Shown here: positions 8,196 to 16,233 of the stretch, in pieces | How positions within the stretch are numbered: the first letter of the stretch is position 1 | Layout: each line of letters starts with the position of its first letter | Assembly (NCBI RefSeq): GCF_014648435.1 | Contig: NZ_BMRC01000017.1 | Span: 1 to 64,000 of the forward strand | Length of the DNA stretch: 64,000 nt | Reading direction: 5' to 3' | Source: Nonomuraea spiralis | GTDB lineage: Bacteria; Actinomycetota; Actinomycetes; Streptosporangiales; Streptosporangiaceae | Made by a program: the position numbers and the translations under genes | The notes under the pieces: generated by a model | Told to the model about the DNA's origin: nothing | The model's database searches: none | Seen by the model: only the letters and a program-made list of their open reading frames with translations

Positions 8196-9782
8196 TCAGG
8201 GCTGGAAGTCGGGGTCCACGGTCACGGCGACGTCGAGCAGCAGGGGCTCCTCCCGGGCGGCCAGCGACGGGATCACCTCGTCGAACGCGGCGGCCAGCTC
8301 GGCGGGGCCGTCCACCCGCCGGGCGGGGCAGCCGAGCGACCTGGCCAGCGTGGTCATGTCCACCTCGGTGAACGGCGGCCACGGCGCCTTGCCGCCCTGC
8401 CGGTCGGCGAGCCGGTCCATGACCGCGTACCGGCCGTTGGCGAGCACGACGAACAGCGCGCCCACCCGGTAGTGGGCGGCGCTCCACAGGGCGTGCACGC
8501 CGTAGAGCGCCGAGCCGTCGCCCACGACCGCGACCACCGGGCGGGTGGGCAGCGCCATGCGTACGCCGACGGCGGCGGGCACGGCGAACCCGAGCCCGCC
8601 CATGGCCGCCGAGACGAAACCCAGCGGGTTCCTGGCCGGGACCAGCCGGTGCAGATCGGGACGGGACGACGGCGTCTCCTCCAGCAGCACGACGTCGCGC
8701 GGAAGCCGCCGGGCCAGCTCGCGCAGCACGTACGCGGCCCGCAACGGCCCACCCGCGGGCACGCCGGCGTCCAGGAGCCCCGGCGGACTCGGGACGGGAC
8801 CCGGGGGACGGGCGGGCACCAGGGCCGCCAGGCGCTCGCAGACGGCCCCGGGCGGCGCCAGGACGGCCAGGGCCGCCGGGCTCCGGTGTGCCTCGGCCGG
8901 GTCGTCGGTGACCACGGCGACCGTCGTCCCCGGCTCGACGAGCGGCCCCGGCGCGTACGGGGACTGCCGGAACACCGGCGCCCCCACGGCCAGCACGACG
9001 TCGTACGGCGCCAGCGTCGTCCGCAACCGCCCGCGATCAGCCGGCAACACCCCCGCGTACTGCGGATGGTCCTGCGGGAACCCCGCCAGCGCTCCGAACG
9101 ACTCCTGGAACACCGGGCACGCCAGCCGTTCGGCCAGCGCCACCAGCGGCCCCCACGACGCCCCGGCCCCCGCCACGATCGCCAGCGAGCGCGCCCCGGC
9201 CAGCAGCTCGACCAGCGGCGCGAGGCTGTCGTCGGGCACGGCGGCGGGCCGCAGCACGCGCGCGGGTGCGGCCGGGGTCTCGTCCTCGTAGGGCGCGGCC
9301 CAGTCGTCCATCGGCACCACGACCAGCGCAGGGCCGCGGCGCGTGACGGCCTCGTGGCAGGCGCGGGCCAGCGCGCCCGGCACGTCCTGCGCCCGTACCG
9401 GCTGGTGCGTCCACACCGGGTATTCGCCGGCCAGCCCGTCCAGCCGCCCGGCGAGGAACGGCTCCAGCGCCAGGTGCCGCCGGTCCTGCTGCCCCACCAG
9501 GACGACCAGGGGCACCCGGTTCACCCGGGCCGTGGCGATCGCGCCCACCGCGTTGCCCAGCCCGGCCGTGGTGTGCAGCACGGCCAGCGCGGGCGCCGCG
9601 TGCCCGATCGCCCAGCCGGTGGCCATGCCGACGACCGACCCCTCGTGCAGCGCGAGCACGAACCGCAGGTCGTCCGGCAGGTCGGTGAGCAGCGACACCT
9701 CGGTCGAGCCGGGATTGCAGAAGATCGTCGTCAGCCCGTGCCGCCGCAGCACCGCGAACGCCGCGTCCCTGACCGTGCTCAT
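8196..9782 (-). CDS. Thiamine-diphosphate enzyme, benzoylformate decarboxylase-like
   Basis: 528 residues with the three-domain layout of ThDP 2-oxo-acid decarboxylases: N-terminal Pyr domain (S26, E47 and H70 fall at the same numbers as in Pseudomonas benzoylformate decarboxylase), middle domain, and a C-terminal PP domain with the GDGS…N cofactor motif near residues 430-460. The second active-site His of that enzyme (H281, in an FRYHQY-type segment) is replaced by Ser274 in FRQSPY, so substrate or rate may differ. It is the last gene of an operon with an ABC importer; its ATG overlaps the ATPase stop (ATGA). Likely role: decarboxylation of an imported aromatic or branched 2-oxo acid (inference). 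Confidence 0.82.
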   Translation of the reverse strand: MSTVRDAAFAVLRRHGLTTIFCNPGSTEVSLLTDLPDDLRFVLALHEGSVVGMATGWAIGHAAPALAVLHTTAGLGNAVGAIATARVNRVPLVVLVGQQDRRHLALEPFLAGRLDGLAGEYPVWTHQPVRAQDVPGALARACHEAVTRRGPALVVVPMDDWAAPYEDETPAAPARVLRPAAVPDDSLAPLVELLAGARSLAIVAGAGASWGPLVALAERLACPVFQESFGALAGFPQDHPQYAGVLPADRGRLRTTLAPYDVVLAVGAPVFRQSPYAPGPLVEPGTTVAVVTDDPAEAHRSPAALAVLAPPGAVCERLAALVPARPPGPVPSPPGLLDAGVPAGGPLRAAYVLRELARRLPRDVVLLEETPSSRPDLHRLVPARNPLGFVSAAMGGLGFAVPAAVGVRMALPTRPVVAVVGDGSALYGVHALWSAAHYRVGALFVVLANGRYAVMDRLADRQGGKAPWPPFTEVDMTTLARSLGCPARRVDGPAELAAAFDEVIPSLAAREEPLLLDVAVTVDPDFQP

Positions 9783-10549
9783 CGTGCCCCTCTCGCCTGC
9801 TGGATCCACCGGTAGACCTGCCCGCGCAGCTCGCCGAAGAGCGGCAGCGACCGGGTGGCGAGCTGGTCGCGGTCGCGCGGCAGGTCGATCTTGATGTCCG
9901 CCATCACGCCGGTCGGCGACGACGACAGGACGATCACCCGTTGTCCGAGGTAGACGGCCTCGTCGATGTCGTGGGTGACGAACAGCGCGGTCACCTCCAG
10001 GTCCCGCCAGAGCCGCAGGATCAGGTCTTCGAGGTCGGCCCTGGTCTGCGCGTCCACGGCGGCGAACGGCTCGTCCATGAGCAGGACCTCCGGTTCGTAC
10101 GCCACGGCCCGCGCGATGGCGACACGCTGCTGCATGCCGCCGGAGAGCTGCCAGGGATGGGCGTCGGCCGCGTCGGACAGCCCGACCGCGGCCAGCGACC
10201 CGGCCACCAGCTCCGCCCGCCGCGCCCGCGGCAGCCGCTTCTCCTTCAGCGGCAGCTCGACGTTCTGCCGTACGGTCATCCACGGGAACAGGCTGCGGCC
10301 GTACTCCTGGAAGACCACGGCCATGCGCGGCGGCGGCCCGGTCACCGGCTCGCCGGCCACCCGCACCTCGCCCCCGCCGGCCGGCAGCAGCCCGGCCACG
10401 CAGCGCAGCAGCGTGGTCTTGCCGCAGCCGGACGGCCCCACGACGCACACCAGCTCGCCGGCCGCGACGTCGAACGTGACCGAGCCGATGGCCTCGACCA
10501 GGCGGCCGGAGCCCCGGTAGACCTTGTTCAGCTCGCGGATCTCAAGCAC
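9779..10549 (-). CDS. ABC transporter ATPase, SsuB/TauB type
   Basis: 256 residues. Walker A GPSGCGKTT, Q-loop VFQEYGRSLFPW, signature LSGGMQQR, Walker B VLLMDEP and switch His in FVTHD are all present. The group powers import of nitrate, sulfonates, taurine or aromatic acids with two SsuC-like permeases. GTG 10549 is chosen: GGAG lies seven bases upstream and the gene then overlaps the permease stop by eight bases, as expected in this tightly packed operon. Confidence 0.9.
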   Translation of the reverse strand: MLEIRELNKVYRGSGRLVEAIGSVTFDVAAGELVCVVGPSGCGKTTLLRCVAGLLPAGGGEVRVAGEPVTGPPPRMAVVFQEYGRSLFPWMTVRQNVELPLKEKRLPRARRAELVAGSLAAVGLSDAADAHPWQLSGGMQQRVAIARAVAYEPEVLLMDEPFAAVDAQTRADLEDLILRLWRDLEVTALFVTHDIDEAVYLGQRVIVLSSSPTGVMADIKIDLPRDRDQLATRSLPLFGELRGQVYRWIQQARGAR

Positions 10550-11291
10550 GGGCGGCTCCGCTGCCGTGGTACCAGGCCAGGACCCACCGCTCAAGGCGGC
10601 GGAAGAGCAGCGACAACCCGAGGCCGAGCAGCCCGAGCAGCAGGATCCCGCTCCACATCTCGGCGATCTGGAACTGCCGCTGGAACAGCAGGATCGTGAA
10701 CCCGAGCCCGCTGGAACTGGCGAACATCTCGCTGATGACCATGAGGATGATCCCGATGGACAACGCCTGCCGCAGGCCGGTCATGATCTGCGGGCTGGCG
10801 CCGCGCAGGACGAACCGGCGCAACCTGGAGACGCCGCGCACGCCGTACATGCGGCAGGTGTCGGACAGCACCTCGTCCAGCGCCCGTACGCCCTCCACGG
10901 TGTTCAGCAGGACGGGCCACACACAGCCCGACACGATGACCAGCACCTTCATGGGTGTGTCGATCCCGGCCAGCAACATGATCAGCGGGACCAGCACCGG
11001 CGGCGGGACGGCCCTGAAGAACTCCAGCACCGGTTCGAGCGTGGCCCGCAGCCGCCGCGACAGGCCGATCGGCACGCCGAGCCCGACCCCGAGCAGCCCG
11101 GCCACCGCGTAGCCCGCGAGCAGCCGCCCGAGGCTCGGCAGCACGTCGTCGAGCAGCCGTTCGGAGAACCACGTCGCGGCGAAGGCCCGGCCCACCTCGA
11201 CCGGGCCCGGCAGGTAGAACGTGCTCCCGCCGACCGCCCACCACACCAGTACGAGCGCCGCGGGCAGCGCGACCAGCCGCAGTGCCCTCAC
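10542..11291 (-). CDS. ABC transporter permease, SsuC type (second permease)
   Basis: 249 residues with about six membrane helices and the BPD_transp_1 EAA-like loop (…DTCRMYGVRGVSRLRRFVLRGASPQ…). GTG 11291 overlaps the upstream permease stop (GTGA) and has GGAGG upstream. Two different permeases in the operon suggest a heterodimeric channel. Confidence 0.88.
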   Translation of the reverse strand: MRALRLVALPAALVLVWWAVGGSTFYLPGPVEVGRAFAATWFSERLLDDVLPSLGRLLAGYAVAGLLGVGLGVPIGLSRRLRATLEPVLEFFRAVPPPVLVPLIMLLAGIDTPMKVLVIVSGCVWPVLLNTVEGVRALDEVLSDTCRMYGVRGVSRLRRFVLRGASPQIMTGLRQALSIGIILMVISEMFASSSGLGFTILLFQRQFQIAEMWSGILLLGLLGLGLSLLFRRLERWVLAWYHGSGAARA

Positions 11292-12058
11292 GCCGCGACC
11301 TCCGAGCGCACGGCCGGATGCCAGGCCAGCACCCGGCGTTCGAGCAGCCGTACGGCCGCGTTGACCGCGATGCCGACGGCCCCGGCGACCACGATCAGCG
11401 CGTACACGGTGGGCACGGCCCCGCTGCTCTGCGCCACCTGGATCTCCGCGCCGAGCCCCGGGCTGCCGATCACCAGCTCGGCCGTCACCGCCAGGATGAA
11501 CGCCACCGCCGCCGCCAGCCTGAGCCCGGTCATCACGTACGGCAATGCCGTCGGCCACACCAGGTGCCTGATCCGCGACCAGGCCGACAACCCGTACGCG
11601 CGGGCGGTCTCGTGGGCGACGGGATCGACGGCGGCGACGCCGTACAGGACCTGGATGAGCACCTGCCAGAAGGAGGCGTACACCACGAGCAGCAGCGTCG
11701 AGCCCAGCGAGGCGCCGAACAGCAGCGTGGCCAGCGGCACCAGCGCGACCGACGGGATCGGCCGCAGGAACTCGACCGTCGAGCCGGTCAGCGCCCGCAG
11801 CCCCGGCACGGTCCCGATCACCACGCCCGCCACGACCGCCGCGCAGAACGCCAGCGCCAGCCCCAGCGCCCAGCCGCGCAGGGTCTCGGCGAGCGCGATC
11901 CACAACCGGGCGGTGCCGAGCTCGGCGGCGAGCGTGCCGAGTATGCGCGTGGCGGGCGGCAGGAAACGCTCGTCCACCAGGCCGAGCCGGGGCACGGCCT
12001 CCACCAGCGCGAGCAGGCCGGCCAGCCCGGCGAGCCCGTAGAGCGGGTCGCGCCTCAC
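11288..12058 (-). CDS. ABC transporter permease, SsuC type (first permease)
   Basis: 256 residues, about six helices, with the cytoplasmic EAA-like loop HETARAYGLSAWSRIRHLV that docks on the ATPase. The GTG start overlaps the stop of the binding-protein gene (GTGA) without its own clear ribosome site, so translation is probably coupled. It partners with the permease at 10542-11291. Confidence 0.88.
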   Translation of the reverse strand: MRRDPLYGLAGLAGLLALVEAVPRLGLVDERFLPPATRILGTLAAELGTARLWIALAETLRGWALGLALAFCAAVVAGVVIGTVPGLRALTGSTVEFLRPIPSVALVPLATLLFGASLGSTLLLVVYASFWQVLIQVLYGVAAVDPVAHETARAYGLSAWSRIRHLVWPTALPYVMTGLRLAAAVAFILAVTAELVIGSPGLGAEIQVAQSSGAVPTVYALIVVAGAVGIAVNAAVRLLERRVLAWHPAVRSEVAA

Positions 12059-12987
12059 GGGACCAGCGTGGAGACGTCGATCCTGTCCTTGAGCACGCCG
12101 TCGGCCCGCGCCAGGTCGGCGATGGTCTGCACCGACGCCTTGTTGACCTCGACCGGCCACTTCGGCAGGTAGATCTTCGCGATCACCTCGGGCGAGATCT
12201 TCGTGTACGTCTTGAGGATCTCCCGCACCTCGTCGGGATGGCCGTCGGCGTACTCCAGCGACCGGCGCATCGCCGCGGTGAACCGCCTGGTCAGGTCAGG
12301 GTCCGTCCGGCTGGTGGTGAAGTACATGGCGACGGTGAGGTCGGGGGCGGCGTCGGCGAAGTTCCAGGCCACCGGCCGCGCCCCCTGACTGATCGCCTGG
12401 CTGACGAACGGCTCGACCACCCAGATGGCGTCCACCTGGCCGCTCTTCAGGGCCGCGGGCGCGTCGGGGAAGGGCAGCTCGACGAACTCGATGCCGCCGG
12501 GATCGCCGCCCGCCTTGCGCACCGAGGCCCGTACGGTCGTGTCGCCGATGTTCTTGAGCTGGTTCACCGAGATCTTCCGGCCGGCCAGGTCCTTGGGCGA
12601 CCTGATCGGGCTGCCCGGTTCGACCAGCACCGCGCTGAAGTCCTTGCCCTGCTGCCCGGTCGAGGAGACGCCGTTGGCGACCACCTTGACGTCCAGGCCC
12701 TGTTGTCTGGCGGTCAGCAGCGAGGTGGTGTTGGCGAAGGCGAACTGGAACTGCCCGCCGACCGCCCCGGAGATGCTGGCCGCGCCGCCCTGCACCGGCG
12801 TGATCGTGAGGTCGATGCCCTGCTCGGTGAAGAAGCCCTTGGCCTTGCCGAGGTGGATGGGCGCGGTGTCGACGATCGCGATCACCCCGGCGTTGACCTT
12901 GTCCGTGCCCGCCGCCCGCGTACCGGGTTCCGTGCCGCCGCAGGCGGTCACGAGCAGGGCGGCGAGGATGATGAGAGCGCGACGCAC
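12055..12987 (-). CDS. Lipoprotein substrate-binding protein, SsuA/NMT1 type
   Basis: 310 residues from GTG with an AGGAG site. The signal peptide ends in a lipobox (LLVTAC), so Cys16 should be lipid-anchored outside the membrane. The mature part is an NMT1/SsuA-like periplasmic binding fold (…PIHLGKAKGFFTEQGIDLTI…, …VDAIWVVEPFVSQ…). First gene of the transporter-decarboxylase operon, divergent from an IclR regulator. The ligand is not readable from sequence; the decarboxylase downstream hints at an aromatic or 2-oxo acid. Confidence 0.88.
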   Translation of the reverse strand: MRRALIILAALLVTACGGTEPGTRAAGTDKVNAGVIAIVDTAPIHLGKAKGFFTEQGIDLTITPVQGGAASISGAVGGQFQFAFANTTSLLTARQQGLDVKVVANGVSSTGQQGKDFSAVLVEPGSPIRSPKDLAGRKISVNQLKNIGDTTVRASVRKAGGDPGGIEFVELPFPDAPAALKSGQVDAIWVVEPFVSQAISQGARPVAWNFADAAPDLTVAMYFTTSRTDPDLTRRFTAAMRRSLEYADGHPDEVREILKTYTKISPEVIAKIYLPKWPVEVNKASVQTIADLARADGVLKDRIDVSTLVP

Positions 12988-13000
12988 GTCTGCTCCTAGG

Positions 13001-13017
13001 TGTTCGCTATGCGCACA
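13001..13017. promoter_or_regulatory. Candidate IclR operator between the transporter operon and its regulator
   Basis: TGTTCGC-TAT-GCGCACA: 7-bp arms with one mismatch around 3 bp, inside the 100-bp divergent promoter region. From memory it resembles the GTTCGATAATCGCAC-type sites of PcaU/PobR regulators. Binding is inferred from position and shape. Confidence 0.5.
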
Positions 13018-13087
13018 GGTATTCTCTGTCCGAACAGCCCCGTATGGCGGAAACTACGCCCTTGTCGGCTCTTGTCAAGGGATCACC

Positions 13088-13852
13088 ATGGTCGATCATG
13101 TGCAGTCGCTGGCCAGAGGGCTCGCGGTGATCCGCGCGTTCAGCGCCGCGGCGCCCGAGTTGACGCTCAGTCAGGTCGCGCGGGCGACCGGCCTCAGCCG
13201 CGCCGCGGCCAGACGGTTCCTGATCACGCTCGCCGACCTCGGCTACGTGCGCAGCGACGGCCGGCTGTTCGCGCTGACCCCGCGCGTCCTGGAGCTGGGG
13301 TACGCCTACCTGTCCGGCCTCTCGCTGCCCGAGGTGGCCGGCCCCCACCTGGAACGCCTGGCCGCCGAGGTACGCGAGTCCGCCTCGGTCGCGGTCCTCG
13401 ACGGCGAGGACATCGTCTACGTCGCCCGCGTCGCCACCGCCCGGATCATGAGTGTGTCGATCAGCATCGGCACCCGCTTCCCGGCCTACTGCACGTCGAT
13501 GGGCCGGGTGCTGCTGTCCGCGCTGCCGCCCGGCCCGCTGGAGGACTACCTGGGACGGGCCGCGTTACGCAGGCTGACCTCCAGGACCGTCGTGCTGCCC
13601 GCCGCGCTGCTGGCCGAGCTGGAGCAGGTGCGCCTGCGCGGCTGGGCGATGGTGGACCAGGAGCTGGAGGAGGGCCTGCGCTCCGTCGCCGTGCCCGTAC
13701 GCGACCACGCCGGCCGTACGGTCGCCGCCGTGAACGTCTCCACGCACGCCGGCCGTACCAGCCTCCACCAGGTCAGGCGGGAGCTGCTGCCGCAGCTCCT
13801 GGCCACGGCGGCGCGCATCGAGGCCGACCTGGCGAAGGTGACCCGCGCCTGA
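13088..13852 (+). CDS. IclR-family transcriptional regulator (PcaR/PobR-like)
   Basis: 254 residues: N-terminal winged helix-turn-helix (about 5-60, LTLSQVARATGLSRAAARRFL) and C-terminal IclR effector domain with CTSMGRVLLSAL, the segment seen in PcaR/PcaU/PobR regulators of aromatic catabolism. ATG 13088 has an AGGGA site. Divergent from the binding-protein/permease/ATPase/decarboxylase operon, which it probably controls. Confidence 0.88.
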   Translation: MVDHVQSLARGLAVIRAFSAAAPELTLSQVARATGLSRAAARRFLITLADLGYVRSDGRLFALTPRVLELGYAYLSGLSLPEVAGPHLERLAAEVRESASVAVLDGEDIVYVARVATARIMSVSISIGTRFPAYCTSMGRVLLSALPPGPLEDYLGRAALRRLTSRTVVLPAALLAELEQVRLRGWAMVDQELEEGLRSVAVPVRDHAGRTVAAVNVSTHAGRTSLHQVRRELLPQLLATAARIEADLAKVTRA

Positions 13853-13857
13853 CGCCG

Positions 13858-14730
13858 TCACCGGTTGCGGTAGCGGTCGGTCGCGTCGCGGGTGGCGCGG
13901 ATCGCCGCGTCGGCCCGGTCGTAGGTGCGCTGGGCCAGGCCGACGAAGATGCAGTCCACGATGAGGAGCTGGCTGATCCGGCTGGCCAGCGCCCCGGGCC
14001 GGAAGGCCGTCTCCCGGCCGGCCGACACCAGTGTGTGCCGGGCCAGGTCGGCCAGCGACGAGCGCGGGTTGTTGGTGATCGCCACGATCAGCGCCCCCGC
14101 CTCGGCCGCCGTACGGGCCGGGACCAGCACGTCCGGCGTCTCGCCGCTGCAGCTGATCGCCACCGCGACGTCGCCCTCCCGCAGCAGCGCGGCGCTGGTC
14201 AGGGCCAGGTGCGCGTCGCTGAAGGGATGGCTGGACAGGCCGATGCGCAACAACTTCTGCGACATGTCGGCGGCCACCAGGCCGGAGGCCGCGACGCCGT
14301 AGACGTCCACCCGCCGCGCCATCGCGATGGCCTGGACGACCTCGCCGAGCTGGTCGGGGTCGAGCTGCGCGGCCGTGTCCGCCAGCGCGTCCGACTCCGC
14401 CCGCGCCACCTTGGCGATCACGTCCGTCAGCGGGTCGTCGGGGGCCAGGTCGCCGGGCACCAGGCGTTCCGGCTCCTTGGCCACGGCGGCGGCCAGCGCG
14501 AAGCGCATCTGCGAGTACCCGGCGAAGCCGAGTGCCCGCGCGGTCCGTACGATCGTGGCCTCGCTCGTGCCCGACACCACGCTGAACTCGGTGATCGTGC
14601 TCCGTACGACCAGGCCGGGGTCGTCCATGATGATGCGGCCGATGGCCTGGGCCGCCGGGGTCAGCGACGGCAACACCGCGCGTACGGTGGCGACCGGGTT
14701 CGCGGGTTCGGTGCTCAACGTGTCAGCCAT
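13858..14730 (-). CDS. RpiR/MurR-type regulator with SIS domain
   Basis: 290 residues: an HTH_6 DNA-binding domain (about 1-80, TITEFSVVSGTSEATIVRTARALGF split over two helices) and a SIS phosphosugar-binding domain (about 125-260; VAISCSGETPDVL is the sugar-phosphate loop). It starts 16 bases inside the end of nagZ and is read in the same direction. In other bacteria such regulators sense MurNAc-6-phosphate or GlcNAc derivatives, so control of nagZ and the divergent glycosidase is likely. Confidence 0.87.
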   Translation of the reverse strand: MADTLSTEPANPVATVRAVLPSLTPAAQAIGRIIMDDPGLVVRSTITEFSVVSGTSEATIVRTARALGFAGYSQMRFALAAAVAKEPERLVPGDLAPDDPLTDVIAKVARAESDALADTAAQLDPDQLGEVVQAIAMARRVDVYGVAASGLVAADMSQKLLRIGLSSHPFSDAHLALTSAALLREGDVAVAISCSGETPDVLVPARTAAEAGALIVAITNNPRSSLADLARHTLVSAGRETAFRPGALASRISQLLIVDCIFVGLAQRTYDRADAAIRATRDATDRYRNR

Positions 14731-16145
14731 TCGGCCGCCGCCTGCGCGGAGACGCGGGAGATGCCGTGCGTGGCGAGGTGCGCGGCGCCGACGGGGGCGT
14801 CGCTGATGCCGGTGTCCACCACGATCGCGTCCGGCCGGGCGGCGAGCACCCGGGCCACCGCCTCGCGCACCCACGGGTGCCGCGCCGCGTCGTGCACGAC
14901 GAGCACCACGGGCCGGTCGTCGAGGGCGGGCAGCTCGCCGTCGGGGTCCAGGCGCACCCTGGCCGTGGTCGGCAGCCGCGCGGTGAGGGCCGCCGCGATG
15001 CCGGTCGGCGTGGCGGGATCGACGGCCTGGTTGAGCCGGGTGTTGACCTCCACGACCAGTGGGCCGCGGTCGAGCACGGCGGCGCCGGTCGTGGTCAGCG
15101 CGGCCCTGGCGACCTCCAGCCCGACGCTTTCGTCCACGTCGGCGACGGCCTTCTCGCGCAGCGCGGCCCGGTCGGCGTACCAGGCGGACAGTGCCAGCAC
15201 CCGTTCGGCCGCCTCGGCCAGCCGTTCCTCCTTCAGCGTGCCCGAGCGTACGGCGGCGACGATCGCGTCGCGCATCTCGCGCAGGCTGTGCTCGTCGGCC
15301 CGGCCCGCGCAGATCGTGTCGGCGCCGGCGGCCAGCGCGCGCACCGCGATCTCCCCGGGGCCGAACATGTCGGCCACCGCCTGCATCTCGATCGCGTCGG
15401 TGACGACCACGCCGTCGAAGCCGAGCTCGCCCCTGAGCAGGTCGGTCAGGGCGCTGTGGCTGAGCGTCGCCGGCATCGACGGGTCCAGCGCGGGCACCAG
15501 CAGGTGACCGGACATGATCGAGCGCACCCCGTACGCGATCGCGGCCCGGAACGGCGGCAGGTCGCGCTCGTCGAGTACCGCCCGCGAGGCGTGCACGGTG
15601 GGCAGCGCCAGGTGGGAGTCGGTGATCGTGTCGCCGTGCCCGGGGAAGTGCTTGGCGCAGGCGGCCACGCCGGCTCCCTGCACCCCGGCCACGTACGCGA
15701 CGGTGTGGCGGGCGACGAGATCCGGATCGGGCCCGAACGAACGTACGCCGATCACCGGGTTCTCCGGGTTGGCGTTCACGTCGGCGGAGGGGGCGTAGTT
15801 GAGTGAGATGTCCAGCTCGGCGAGCATCCTGCCGATCTGACGACCCACCCGCTCGGTGAGATCGACGTCGTCGGCCACGCCCAGTGCCCGGTTGCCGGGG
15901 AAGGAGCTGCCGGCGAGCACTTCGAGCCGGGTGACCGCGCCGCCCTCCTCGTCGATCGCGACGATCGCGCCGGGATTCTCGGCGCGCACCGAACGGACGA
16001 CCTGCTCGTCGATGGAGTTGCGGGCGAACAGGATGACCCCGCCGAGGCCCTCACCCAGCGCGCGGCGCAGCCAGTCGGGGGGCGACGTCCCCTCGAACCC
16101 CGGCTGGAGCACCGTCATCGCAAGTCGGACCAGCTCTGCGCTCAT
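14715..16145 (-). CDS. nagZ: Beta-N-acetylhexosaminidase, GH3 (NagZ-like)
   Basis: 476 residues; no signal peptide, so cytoplasmic. The GH3 NagZ signature KHFPGHGDT (165-173) is followed by the Asp-Ser-His acid/base loop (176-178), and Asp250 in VVVTDAIEM is the expected nucleophile. It removes GlcNAc from muropeptides or chitin-derived oligosaccharides. The C-terminal ~130 residues beyond the TIM barrel resemble the second domain of longer Gram-positive NagZ proteins. ATG 16145 has an AAGGA site. Co-transcribed with the RpiR regulator. Confidence 0.88.
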   Translation of the reverse strand: MSAELVRLAMTVLQPGFEGTSPPDWLRRALGEGLGGVILFARNSIDEQVVRSVRAENPGAIVAIDEEGGAVTRLEVLAGSSFPGNRALGVADDVDLTERVGRQIGRMLAELDISLNYAPSADVNANPENPVIGVRSFGPDPDLVARHTVAYVAGVQGAGVAACAKHFPGHGDTITDSHLALPTVHASRAVLDERDLPPFRAAIAYGVRSIMSGHLLVPALDPSMPATLSHSALTDLLRGELGFDGVVVTDAIEMQAVADMFGPGEIAVRALAAGADTICAGRADEHSLREMRDAIVAAVRSGTLKEERLAEAAERVLALSAWYADRAALREKAVADVDESVGLEVARAALTTTGAAVLDRGPLVVEVNTRLNQAVDPATPTGIAAALTARLPTTARVRLDPDGELPALDDRPVVLVVHDAARHPWVREAVARVLAARPDAIVVDTGISDAPVGAAHLATHGISRVSAQAAAEWLTR

Positions 16146-16152
16146 GCGGCAT

Positions 16153-16182
16153 TTTCCTTCACGGTTGTTGATCTGAAGGTAA
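16153..16182. promoter_or_regulatory. Inverted repeat in the nagZ leader/promoter
   Basis: TTTCCTTCA (16153-16161) and TGAAGGTAA (16174-16182) form 9-bp arms with one mismatch and a 12-bp spacer. The TGAAGGTAATTTTC stretch also resembles TGAAA…TTTCA-type RpiR sites. A likely binding site for the neighbouring RpiR regulator (inference). Confidence 0.45.
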
Positions 16183-16200
16183 TTTTCTGTCATCGTCGCC

Positions 16201-16221
16201 CTCGACACAACCATTGTCGAG
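16201..16221. promoter_or_regulatory. Palindrome just upstream of the GHL10 gene
   Basis: CTCGACA and TGTCGAG, perfect 7-bp arms with a 7-bp spacer, ending 12 bases before the GHL10 ATG. It could be an operator or a leader hairpin. Confidence 0.4.
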
Positions 16222-16233
16222 AGGCCACCCCCC

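Noticed and set aside
8196..9782. Acetolactate synthase
   Set aside because: Active-site residues align better with benzoylformate decarboxylase numbering, and no small subunit or ilv genes are near.
8472..9815. Plus-strand open frame across the decarboxylase gene
   Set aside because: Antisense to a gene with intact ThDP motifs; Arg/Gly/Gln-rich low-information product.
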